Positions 44,168 to 52,047 of a stretch of DNA of 64,000 bases are shown here, piece after piece. The notes under the pieces are model-generated. The model saw only the letters and a program-made list of their open reading frames with translations. It ran no database searches and was not told where the DNA came from. This DNA is from Pedobacter psychrophilus (GTDB lineage Bacteria > Bacteroidota > Bacteroidia > Sphingobacteriales > Sphingobacteriaceae): positions 310,001-374,000 of the forward strand of contig NZ_LWHJ01000027.1 in the NCBI RefSeq assembly GCF_001652725.1. Reading direction: 5' to 3'. The stretch's first letter is position 1, and every line of letters begins with the position of its first letter. A program made the translations under genes and the position numbers.

Positions 44168-44602
44168 TTATATCCAAAAAGTTATTAGAATTCTGAGAAA
44201 TTACACTAGTGATCGCGTATTAACAATTTAAATTAATAAGCTGATGTAAATTGGTTTTATGCGAAAGTAAGATGTTTATTTATAACGCGATTGCACATTT
44301 TTTGCTTTACATAATACATAATTAGCACCTAATGTTTAGTCATAAATTGAAGTATCTAATCATCTTTTCTCCTTTCAACTTCTTAAAGATTAGCATAAAG
44401 CAAAATAGTGTTATTGTTTGCAAATGGAGTTAAATTATACTTCCTGTAAATCTTCCATTTTTACAATTCCTAAATTAACCATCATCAGTTTATTCAATTT
44501 TAATGTAAAGCATACAGCGGTGTTTTAAAATATTTACAAAGCACAACTCATACAAATCATAAAATGGATACATTGAATTTGAGAATATTTCAATTAAAAA
44601 AA
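44168..44602. promoter_or_regulatory. Divergent region between GH5 and GH10
   Basis: It should contain both promoters. I see an 8-bp palindrome TTTGCAAA near 44417 and T/C-rich tracts around 44365-44385, but no exact TAnnTTTG element and no strong inverted repeat. No gene is supported here. Confidence 0.4.
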
Positions 44603-46408
44603 ATGAGAAACTTAACCCTATTATTTGTCCTAGTCTTTTTATTTAAAACTACATCGGCACAAAAGCTAAATCCTTTACCTACAGCTATTCAAAAAATAGC
44701 AAATACAGATGTTTTTCCTAAAAATGCAGCTAGCAATTATGTTTTTAAAGATGGGAATAGCAATGCTTCTCCAAGTGTTATAAAAGTTTTATCCAATACA
44801 AATAATCAACCTGTTTTTGAAGTAGAGGTTATCAAAGCGCTAAGCTCTCATTATGGGGTTCAGCTTAGCTGGAAAAATTCTTCGTCGATTAAAAAAGGCG
44901 ATGTTTTATTAGCTCGATTTATGATGAAAGCCATTTACGCCAAACAAGAATCGGGAGATGGCGAAGTGAATTTTTATGTGCAAGATGGTAAAAATTTCGA
45001 AAAAAGTATCATGTTAGCTTTGGGTGCAGGCCCCGAGTGGAAAGAATACAATATCCCATTTATTGCTCAACAAGATCTACCACTTGGAAGTGCTACCATT
45101 TGCCTGTCATTTGGGGCTTTGGCACAAAAAATTCAGTTAAAAGATATAACAGTTCTCAATTTTGCCAAAAGCATTAAAAAAGTAGAGCTGCCCGAAACAA
45201 AATTTACTTATACAGGAAGGGACAATAATGCTCTTTGGAGAAAGGAAGCTTTAAATCGTATTGATGAAATAAGAAAAACTCCTATTTTGATTAAGGTGGT
45301 TGATAAAAATGGCAATCCCATACAAGGAGCTAAAGTTTCTATCAATATGGTAAAATCTGATTTTATGTTTGGCACCGAGGTTAATGCCGATTTATTATGT
45401 CAGGATAATCCACAGGTTGACATCTATAAAAGTAAAATCACCCAATTATTTAATACCGTAACCATTGGTAATGGCTTAAAATGGGGGCAATGGATAGACT
45501 CCAAAAGAAGAGATTGCACCAAAGAAGCCATAGACTGGATTTCAGCCAAAAATTTGAATTTAAGAGGGCATAATTTAGTTTGGCCTGGCAAAAAATTCAC
45601 TCCTACAGAATTTAAAACCAAAACCAGTTTTGTAGATGGATTAAACGATAGCATCACCAATCACATCAAAAACATTGCAAACTATACCAAAGGAAAAGTA
45701 GTGGCTTGGGATGTGGTAAATGAAATGGTACATGAAAAAGATTATTTTAATGTAATGCCCCGCACTAACGTTGCAGATTGGTATAAATTAGCCAAACAAA
45801 TTGATCCAAATGCTCAGCTTTTTTTAAACGAATATGGAATGCTAAACAGCGTTTCTAGTCCTGCAACCATTAAAACATTTATAGCATTAATTGAAGAATT
45901 GAAATCTTATGGCGCACCAATAGATGCAGTAGGTATTCAAGGGCATGTAGGTAGGCAACCTCGCGACCCTGTATCTGTTTTAACCGATTTAGATGTAATG
46001 GCTAATGTAAATTTACCCATACAAATTACCGAGTTTGATATCAATATGCCTGATGAAGAACTACAGGCAGATTACACCAGAGATTTTTTAATTGCTTGTT
46101 TTAGCCACCCCGCCGTAACCGGCTTTACCATGTGGGGATTTTGGCAAGGCTCTCATTGGAAGCCAGATGCAGCCATGTTTAGGAAAGACTGGTCGCCTAA
46201 GCCAAATGCAAAAGTTTGGGAAGATTTAGTAACCAAGCAATGGGTAACAAATGAAGAAAAAGCAACTTCTGGCAATGGGGAAATTACCACCACGGTTTTT
46301 AATGGAAATTATAAGATTACACTAAAATTAGAGGGTAAAACGCAAAAAATCAGCTTCTCACATTTTGATAAAATAAATAAAGAAGTGACAATTATAGCCG
46401 AAAATTAG
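44603..46408 (+). CDS. GH10 endo-1,4-beta-xylanase with N-terminal carbohydrate-binding-like domain
   Basis: 601 residues from the ATG at 44603, which gives a compact signal peptide (MRNLTLLFVLVFLFKTTSAQ). An ATG at 44564 is possible and adds 13 residues. After an N-terminal beta-sandwich (about 30-190) resembling CBM4/9-like modules comes a linker, then the GH10 barrel (about 210-560): VKSDFMFGTEVNAD, 'FNTVTIGNGLKWGQW', LRGHNLVWPGKKF, VVAWDVVNEMVH (acid/base Glu about 374), AVGIQGHVG, ITEFDIN (nucleophile Glu about 477) and GFTMWGFWQGSHW. It cleaves internal beta-1,4 xylosidic bonds. The GHNLVWPG replaces the usual HTLVWH. It is followed by a T9SS cargo gene after 186 bases. Confidence 0.92.
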   Translation: MRNLTLLFVLVFLFKTTSAQKLNPLPTAIQKIANTDVFPKNAASNYVFKDGNSNASPSVIKVLSNTNNQPVFEVEVIKALSSHYGVQLSWKNSSSIKKGDVLLARFMMKAIYAKQESGDGEVNFYVQDGKNFEKSIMLALGAGPEWKEYNIPFIAQQDLPLGSATICLSFGALAQKIQLKDITVLNFAKSIKKVELPETKFTYTGRDNNALWRKEALNRIDEIRKTPILIKVVDKNGNPIQGAKVSINMVKSDFMFGTEVNADLLCQDNPQVDIYKSKITQLFNTVTIGNGLKWGQWIDSKRRDCTKEAIDWISAKNLNLRGHNLVWPGKKFTPTEFKTKTSFVDGLNDSITNHIKNIANYTKGKVVAWDVVNEMVHEKDYFNVMPRTNVADWYKLAKQIDPNAQLFLNEYGMLNSVSSPATIKTFIALIEELKSYGAPIDAVGIQGHVGRQPRDPVSVLTDLDVMANVNLPIQITEFDINMPDEELQADYTRDFLIACFSHPAVTGFTMWGFWQGSHWKPDAAMFRKDWSPKPNAKVWEDLVTKQWVTNEEKATSGNGEITTTVFNGNYKITLKLEGKTQKISFSHFDKINKEVTIIAEN

Positions 46409-46514
46409 CGTCACAAATTCCCGATTTGCAGTTAAATAAAGATTAAATATTGACTACGCAAAAATAGTTCAAGCTAATGCAAATTCAATTAAATTTTTAA
46501 AGTATTCAATTATA

Positions 46515-46522
46515 TAGTTTTG
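46515..46522 (+). promoter_or_regulatory. Bacteroidota -7 element for the T9SS cargo gene
   Basis: TAGTTTTG matches TAnnTTTG exactly, 73 bases before the ATG at 46595. The -33 region is only TTTTT-like at 46494-46498. A separate promoter between GH10 and the T9SS gene is likely. Confidence 0.4.
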
Positions 46523-46594
46523 GATAACTAATTATAATTATAGTCCTAACTAAAATCTTAAAATTGTTGGACTTAACCTTTTTAACCTTTAAAA

Positions 46595-48469
46595 ATGAAA
46601 AAAATTTACTCATCAACAGTTTTTCTATTTGCGTTAATATTTTGTACTAGTACAACTTTTGCGCAAAATTTTGTTTCTGGCAATTTAGTAGTTACTAGAG
46701 TAGGAGATGGTTCAACCGCTCTTTCTGCTAATACAGCTCCAATTAGTTTGTTAGAGTTCACCACAATTGGTGTAAATCAGGCTACTCCCATAAAAACAGT
46801 AACTTTAGGTAGTACTACAGGAAGTAGATTAACTATCGGAGGAAATCTAAACGAAGGGCAAATAAGTTTATCTACAGATAGAAATTTCCTTTCACTAGCT
46901 GGTTACGATGTTGCCGCTGGTGAATTAGCAACAAGCAAAGGTATATCAAACATTACTGTAGGAGCACAAGGAAGTGGATATACTTTTAGTACAACAACTG
47001 TAACTATTTCTGCTCCTCAAACAGCTGGCGTAACCGCCACGGCTTCTGCAAACATAACATCAGGTGGAGTTAGTAGTTACACAATTACTAATGCAGGTAG
47101 TGGTTATACATCTGCCCCAACAGTAACAATTACAAGCTCTGGTGCTGGTACTGGCGCAACGGCAACTGCCACATTAAATAGTGCGTACTGGCAAGGATTT
47201 AGCAGTAATAAAGTTATTGCAAGAGTAAATAACACTGGTGCAGTTGATTACACAACCAACTTTCCATCTTCTAGTTTTCAATCTAATGGTTCTGTAAAAG
47301 GTGCAATATCTACAGATGGTAGTTCATTTTATTTAAATGCAGCTAGGGTTGAATACGTACCTTTTGGTCAAACTACTTCATCTACATTAATTTTTAGTCA
47401 AAATTCAAGAAGTATAGGACTACATGGTGGACAATTATATTTTGCTTCTGGCTTTAGTACAACTCCTATACGCTTTACAACTACTGCTTTACCAACAAGT
47501 ACCGTAACCGCTACAAATTTACCAGGTATAACTACAAATCACGATTTGTGTGGTTTTTCTTTTTTAAATGTGGATAATTCTGTAGGCTATTTAAGCACTG
47601 GATGGGATTTACTTTATATAGCTAAATTCAATAATGGTTTAGAAAAATGGTTCTTTGATGGAACCAATTGGGTTTTAGCAGGGAATTATGCGGCTGCTGG
47701 TAATGCACTATCTTCTATAGCTGTAAATGTTAATGCATTAGGGCAGCCAGTTATTTATGCTGTTACTGGTAATAATACAGGCTCAAATAATACTTTAGTT
47801 GCGATAACAGATGCTGGCGCTCGTACAGTAGCAATGACAGATGGAGTTAACTCATCTTTTATAACTTTAGCAACTGCAGGTACAAATTACGGTTTTAGAG
47901 GGGTAGCATTTACTCCAGGTTCTACTGTTTTACCCATCAAATTAACCTCTTTCAAAGGGGAAGCACAAGGAAGAAATAATAAATTAACTTGGGCTACATC
48001 ATCAGAAGTTAACTTTAAAGAATTCGTGGTAGAAAGAAGTGCAGATGGCAAAGCTTTTACAGCGGTAGGTTCTCCAGTATTAACTAAAGGAGTTACTACA
48101 GGTAGCAATTACAGCTTTATAGATTTTAATGGCGCAGCAGGAACACTTTACTACCGTTTAAAATCAGTAGATAATGATGGTACTTTTGATTATAGCGAAG
48201 TAATAGCTATCAAATCTTCTTTATTACAAACAGAAAGCGTAGTAATTTACCCTAACCCAACAACAGGTCCTTTAACGGTACAACATGCTGCAGGTTTAGA
48301 AAAAGCTAGTATTAGCGTGATTGATTTAGGTGGTAAAGAATTGAAAATACAAAGTATAGAAAAAAATAGCACTTCAACATCTTTAGATTTAAACGAGTTA
48401 AAAGCTGGAGTTTATTTTATACAGGTGCTTAACGGAGAAAAGTCTATCATCAAATTGATTAAAAATTAA
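46595..48469 (+). CDS. T9SS-exported protein with propeller-like body and Thr/Ser-rich repeat insert
   Basis: 624 residues. The signal peptide ends TTFAQN. The body (about 25-440) has repeated 'STDGSSFYLNAAR', 'HGGQLYFASGF', 'GQPVIYAVTG' strands like an extracellular beta-propeller. Residues about 118-195 are a Gly/Thr/Ala-rich insert with two copies of a GSGYT....TVTI unit. Then come a PVKLxSF-like linker (LPIKLTSFKGEA), a fibronectin-like domain (WATSSEVNFKEFVVERS), and a type A sorting domain from YPNPTTG to GVYFIQVLNGEKSIIKLIKN, which targets it to the cell surface by the Por system. It is not a recognised enzyme. Its place between GH10 and GH36 suggests a binding or adhesion role (inference). 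Confidence 0.85.
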   Translation: MKKIYSSTVFLFALIFCTSTTFAQNFVSGNLVVTRVGDGSTALSANTAPISLLEFTTIGVNQATPIKTVTLGSTTGSRLTIGGNLNEGQISLSTDRNFLSLAGYDVAAGELATSKGISNITVGAQGSGYTFSTTTVTISAPQTAGVTATASANITSGGVSSYTITNAGSGYTSAPTVTITSSGAGTGATATATLNSAYWQGFSSNKVIARVNNTGAVDYTTNFPSSSFQSNGSVKGAISTDGSSFYLNAARVEYVPFGQTTSSTLIFSQNSRSIGLHGGQLYFASGFSTTPIRFTTTALPTSTVTATNLPGITTNHDLCGFSFLNVDNSVGYLSTGWDLLYIAKFNNGLEKWFFDGTNWVLAGNYAAAGNALSSIAVNVNALGQPVIYAVTGNNTGSNNTLVAITDAGARTVAMTDGVNSSFITLATAGTNYGFRGVAFTPGSTVLPIKLTSFKGEAQGRNNKLTWATSSEVNFKEFVVERSADGKAFTAVGSPVLTKGVTTGSNYSFIDFNGAAGTLYYRLKSVDNDGTFDYSEVIAIKSSLLQTESVVIYPNPTTGPLTVQHAAGLEKASISVIDLGGKELKIQSIEKNSTSTSLDLNELKAGVYFIQVLNGEKSIIKLIKN

Positions 48470-48498
48470 TTGGTTAAAGTTTTAATTTAAATTGGTTA

Positions 48499-48532
48499 AC
48501 GATGGCAAGTTTTACTTGCCGTCGTTTTTTTT
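48499..48532 (+). terminator. Strong rho-independent terminator after the T9SS gene
   Basis: An 11-bp stem, ACGATGGCAAG (48499-48509) with CTTGCCGTCGT (48515-48525) and one G-T pair, a 5-base loop TTTTA, then an eight-T run. It is the clearest intrinsic terminator in the window and separates the T9SS gene from the GH36 gene. Confidence 0.9.
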
Positions 48533-48589
48533 GACTAAGCTATTAAGGATAAATAATTAAATATTAATGTTTTATAAAATTTACTATTC

Positions 48590-50455
48590 ATGAGAATTTG
48601 TTTCCAATGTTTTATTTTTTTAATGGCTTTATCAATCCATTTAAATGCTCAAGTTTATCCAATAAATGGATTAGAACTAGCTGTAAATGGTAATGATGAT
48701 CATTTTAAAAGAACAGTAAGCGTATCAACAGAAAGTGGTATTACATACTTAAACATTTATTTATCAGCATCAAAAAAAGCCATCCCAAAACCAATTAGTA
48801 TAAATTTTAAACAGCCATCAATAGATATTCAAAGTTATTTGTCGCCTTATGGTGCAAATGCAGAAAGCAATGCTACCTCATTATATAATTATCCAATATC
48901 CCGAATGATTCCGGTAAGTTTTGCTGCAAAATCAAAATTTACCTCTGCAACTATGGATCAGCCAAGCATCACTTTTATCAATAACAATAATAAAAACAGA
49001 CTTACACTTGCAGCATCAGAACTCACGTATCCCATCACATTTTTAGCCGGCGAAAATGAAGATAATGGGGTAGGCTTTGAGATAAGGATGGGATTATTTG
49101 AATATCCTACCAAGTCTTTGACTTCTTATCAAGTTAAAATCAGGTTAGATCATAGGGATATAAATTATAATTCAGCCCAAAAAGATTTATTAAAATGGTG
49201 GCAAACAGAAAATAACTTAAACTTTGCTTCTGTGCCAAAAGCAGCACATTTGCCGTTTTACTGTACTTGGTATGCGCTTAAAGCCGATGGTGTAAATGCC
49301 GAAAATGTAGAAAGACAAGCTAAACTGGCTAAAGAATTAGGCTGTGAAACCATAATAGTTGATGATGGATGGCAAAAAGCACAAGATGCAAAAGCGGGAT
49401 ATTGCCTTTACAATGGCGATTGGGAAGTTGATACGATAAGGTTTAAAGATTTTAAATCTCATGTAAAAAAAGTGCAAAACATGGGCATGAATTATATGCT
49501 TTGGGTTGGTCCAACTATGATTGGTGAAAAATCTAAAATTTATGCTAAACTGAAAAATAAAATGCTTTATAAAGCAGATTGGGCTGCAGCTTGGGTACCT
49601 GATCCTCGTTTTCCAGAAGTAAGAAAATATCTCACTGATAGATTGGTGTCTTTAATGAAGCAATCGGGTATAAACGGTTACAAAATAGATTTTATGGATT
49701 TGATGAATTCTCGTTTCGCCGGTAAAATGGCTTACGGAGATGGTCGCGATTATGAAAGTGTAGAAGAAGCAACTGTTAAATTATTGGCTGATATTTACAA
49801 TGGTTGCAAGGCAAATAATAAGGATGTTTTGATAGAATTTAGACAGTTTTATACCAACCCTATATTACAACAATATGCAAATATGTTTAGGGCTATTGAT
49901 TGCCCCAATGATATATTAGAGAACAGAACGCGTACTTTAGACATAAGAAATTTAAATAACCAAGTGGTTCATGCCGATCCATTAGCGTGGAATGAGCAAG
50001 AAAAACCAGCAATGTCTGCTTTACAATTGTTAAACACCATGTTGTCCGTTCCGCAGGTTTCAACGGATTTGGGCAAAATGGATAAAAATCAGTTAAAAAT
50101 GTTAAAATTTTTATTGAGTCAATGGAGAGATTTTAATGAAACCCTTACCAGAGGCGAAGCGTTTAATTACGGTCCAGAAGCTTTTTATACCTGGTCAGAA
50201 ACTTCTTTAGATAATGAAACTGTGATTGTGGCTTATCAGAATTCGACTTTAAATCCACAAAAAATTAATAAAAAAAGCATGATTGTTAATGCCACACACC
50301 AAGATCAACTTGTTTTTAATATGGATAAAGATTTTGGGACAAGAAATTTAACCGTTTATGATTGTTCTGGAAATATCATCAAAAAAGAAAAAGTAAACTT
50401 CAAAGGTCTTTTTAAAATCAATGTCCCAGGTTCTGGAATTGTTAGAATAGATTAA
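48590..50455 (+). CDS. GH36-type alpha-galactosidase
   Basis: 621 residues with signal peptide ending IHLNAQ. An N-terminal beta-domain (about 22-200) is followed by a (beta/alpha)8 domain: 'LPFYCTWYALKADGVNAENV', 'GCETIIVDDGWQK', 'MNYMLWVGP', NGYKIDFMDLMN (predicted nucleophile Asp about 367), FRAIDCPNDI (acid/base Asp about 437) and QLLNTMLSVPQVSTDLG. The DDGWQ and KIDF motifs are typical of GH36 (clan GH-D). It releases alpha-galactose or a similar residue from glycan branches. It is first in the run 48590-56033, with close spacing, so an operon with the GH39-like, GH3 and beta-helix genes is likely. Confidence 0.85.
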   Translation: MRICFQCFIFLMALSIHLNAQVYPINGLELAVNGNDDHFKRTVSVSTESGITYLNIYLSASKKAIPKPISINFKQPSIDIQSYLSPYGANAESNATSLYNYPISRMIPVSFAAKSKFTSATMDQPSITFINNNNKNRLTLAASELTYPITFLAGENEDNGVGFEIRMGLFEYPTKSLTSYQVKIRLDHRDINYNSAQKDLLKWWQTENNLNFASVPKAAHLPFYCTWYALKADGVNAENVERQAKLAKELGCETIIVDDGWQKAQDAKAGYCLYNGDWEVDTIRFKDFKSHVKKVQNMGMNYMLWVGPTMIGEKSKIYAKLKNKMLYKADWAAAWVPDPRFPEVRKYLTDRLVSLMKQSGINGYKIDFMDLMNSRFAGKMAYGDGRDYESVEEATVKLLADIYNGCKANNKDVLIEFRQFYTNPILQQYANMFRAIDCPNDILENRTRTLDIRNLNNQVVHADPLAWNEQEKPAMSALQLLNTMLSVPQVSTDLGKMDKNQLKMLKFLLSQWRDFNETLTRGEAFNYGPEAFYTWSETSLDNETVIVAYQNSTLNPQKINKKSMIVNATHQDQLVFNMDKDFGTRNLTVYDCSGNIIKKEKVNFKGLFKINVPGSGIVRID

Positions 50456-50479
50456 GCATCAAAATTTACACCTTAAAAA

Positions 50480-51988
50480 ATGAAATTGAATAAAAACCTA
50501 AAAAGCTTTTTGCTCCTCTTTATATTTTTAGCTTATCATAACATCGGCTTTAGCCAGAAAATTGACACTACTAGAAATAGGGTAGATACGGGAATTAAAA
50601 TACCTTTCACTTATTTAGGGACATTAAAACCAAAAAACACCAACGAAATAAAATCTTCTAATTGGCTATTAGGCTGCGAAACATTAGATAGAGATTATGC
50701 CAATTACGATGCGTACAAGGATTATTTAGTGCCGTTGGGGATAAAAAAAATAAGATTACAAGGTGGTTGGGATAAAACCGAAAAAGTAAAAGGCGTTTAT
50801 GATTGGGCTTGGCTTGATTATATTATAAATGATGCTGTTAGCAAAGGATTATCGCCATGGCTCCAATTATCTTATGGAAATCATTTATACCAAGGTGGTG
50901 GTGGTGCAAACTTGGGAGCTGGAATGCCACATTCTGAGGAGGCTCTAAAAGCTTGGGATAAATGGGTGGCCGCAGCAGTGAACAGGTATAAAACCAAAGT
51001 TTTTGACTGGGAAATTTGGAACGAACCCAATTTTGGAGACAATACCGATAATACTCCAGAGAAAACTGCTGCTTTAAATATCAGAACTATTGATATCATC
51101 AAAAAAACACAATCCAATGCCAAAGTTTCTGGTTTAGCAATTGGGCATATTAATTTGGCTTATGCCGATGAATTTTTTAAAATCCTCTATAAAAAAAAGA
51201 AACTAGATTTATTTGATAACATGACCTATCATGATTATGTCTATAATCCAGATTCGAATTACGGAAAAGTAGAATTGTTAAGGTTAACCTTACAAAAATA
51301 TTCTACCAAAGTAAAACTAAGACAAGGAGAAAACGGTGCTCCATCAGAACCACGATTGGGAGGTGCTTTGGCGGATCATGATTGGTCAGAGCTTTCACAA
51401 GCCAAATGGAATACCCGCAGAATGTTAGGCGATTTAGGGCATGATATTGAAAGCAGTGTTTTTACCATTATTGAAATAGCCTACACTGCTGGTCCTATAC
51501 AAAAATTAAACGTTAAAGGGCTCATCAAATCAGATTCTACAAAGAAAGCACTGCGACCAAAAGTTGCATATTACGCTGTTCAAAATATCACTTCCATTTT
51601 TGACGACTCATTCCAAAGAATAAAAAGTACACATCCAACATTTAATACCAATGATATTCCAACAAACGGAAATGTTCTTTACTCTACAGGTAGCGATAGA
51701 AGTTTTGCCGTTTATGGTTATGAAAACAAAGATTCTAAAAAGCAGCTTTTTACCATTTGGGTGGATGATTACCTACCAACTAACAGTATAGAAACTAAAG
51801 ATATAAATTTTACCATCCTAAATGGCAATATGGATAATCCTGTATATGTGGATATAATCACTGGAAAGGTTTATGAAATCCCCAAAAGCAACTGGACAAA
51901 AACCGGCATTAAATACATTTTTAAAAATATCCCTGTTTACGATGCACCAATTTTAATTGCGGATAAAAGCCTGGTTAAGTATCAATAA
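50480..51988 (+). CDS. Clan GH-A glycoside hydrolase, GH39-like
   Basis: 502 residues. The signal peptide ends NIGFSQ. The barrel holds LRLQGGWD-type beta-strand motifs (IKKIRLQGGWDKTE), WEIWNEPNFG (acid/base Glu about 182) and KLRQGENGAPS (nucleophile Glu about 284). The C-terminal about 120 residues form a beta-sandwich (FTIWVDDYLPTN..., 'VYVDIITGKVYEIP'). The WNEPN motif and the glutamate spacing suit GH39 beta-xylosidases and related clan A families. The exact family and sugar are uncertain; beta-xylosidase or beta-glucuronidase-type activity are candidates. It starts 24 bases after GH36 and is followed 59 bases later by GH3. Confidence 0.78.
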   Translation: MKLNKNLKSFLLLFIFLAYHNIGFSQKIDTTRNRVDTGIKIPFTYLGTLKPKNTNEIKSSNWLLGCETLDRDYANYDAYKDYLVPLGIKKIRLQGGWDKTEKVKGVYDWAWLDYIINDAVSKGLSPWLQLSYGNHLYQGGGGANLGAGMPHSEEALKAWDKWVAAAVNRYKTKVFDWEIWNEPNFGDNTDNTPEKTAALNIRTIDIIKKTQSNAKVSGLAIGHINLAYADEFFKILYKKKKLDLFDNMTYHDYVYNPDSNYGKVELLRLTLQKYSTKVKLRQGENGAPSEPRLGGALADHDWSELSQAKWNTRRMLGDLGHDIESSVFTIIEIAYTAGPIQKLNVKGLIKSDSTKKALRPKVAYYAVQNITSIFDDSFQRIKSTHPTFNTNDIPTNGNVLYSTGSDRSFAVYGYENKDSKKQLFTIWVDDYLPTNSIETKDINFTILNGNMDNPVYVDIITGKVYEIPKSNWTKTGIKYIFKNIPVYDAPILIADKSLVKYQ

Positions 51989-52047
51989 TAGACACTTATT
52001 AAAAGATATTCATTATCCGCAAACACAATTATTTTAAAATAAAACCT

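Noticed and set aside
46951-47190. CRISPR or tandem DNA repeat
   Set aside because: The repetition is at the protein level (GSGYT units) and not a regular nucleotide repeat with spacers.
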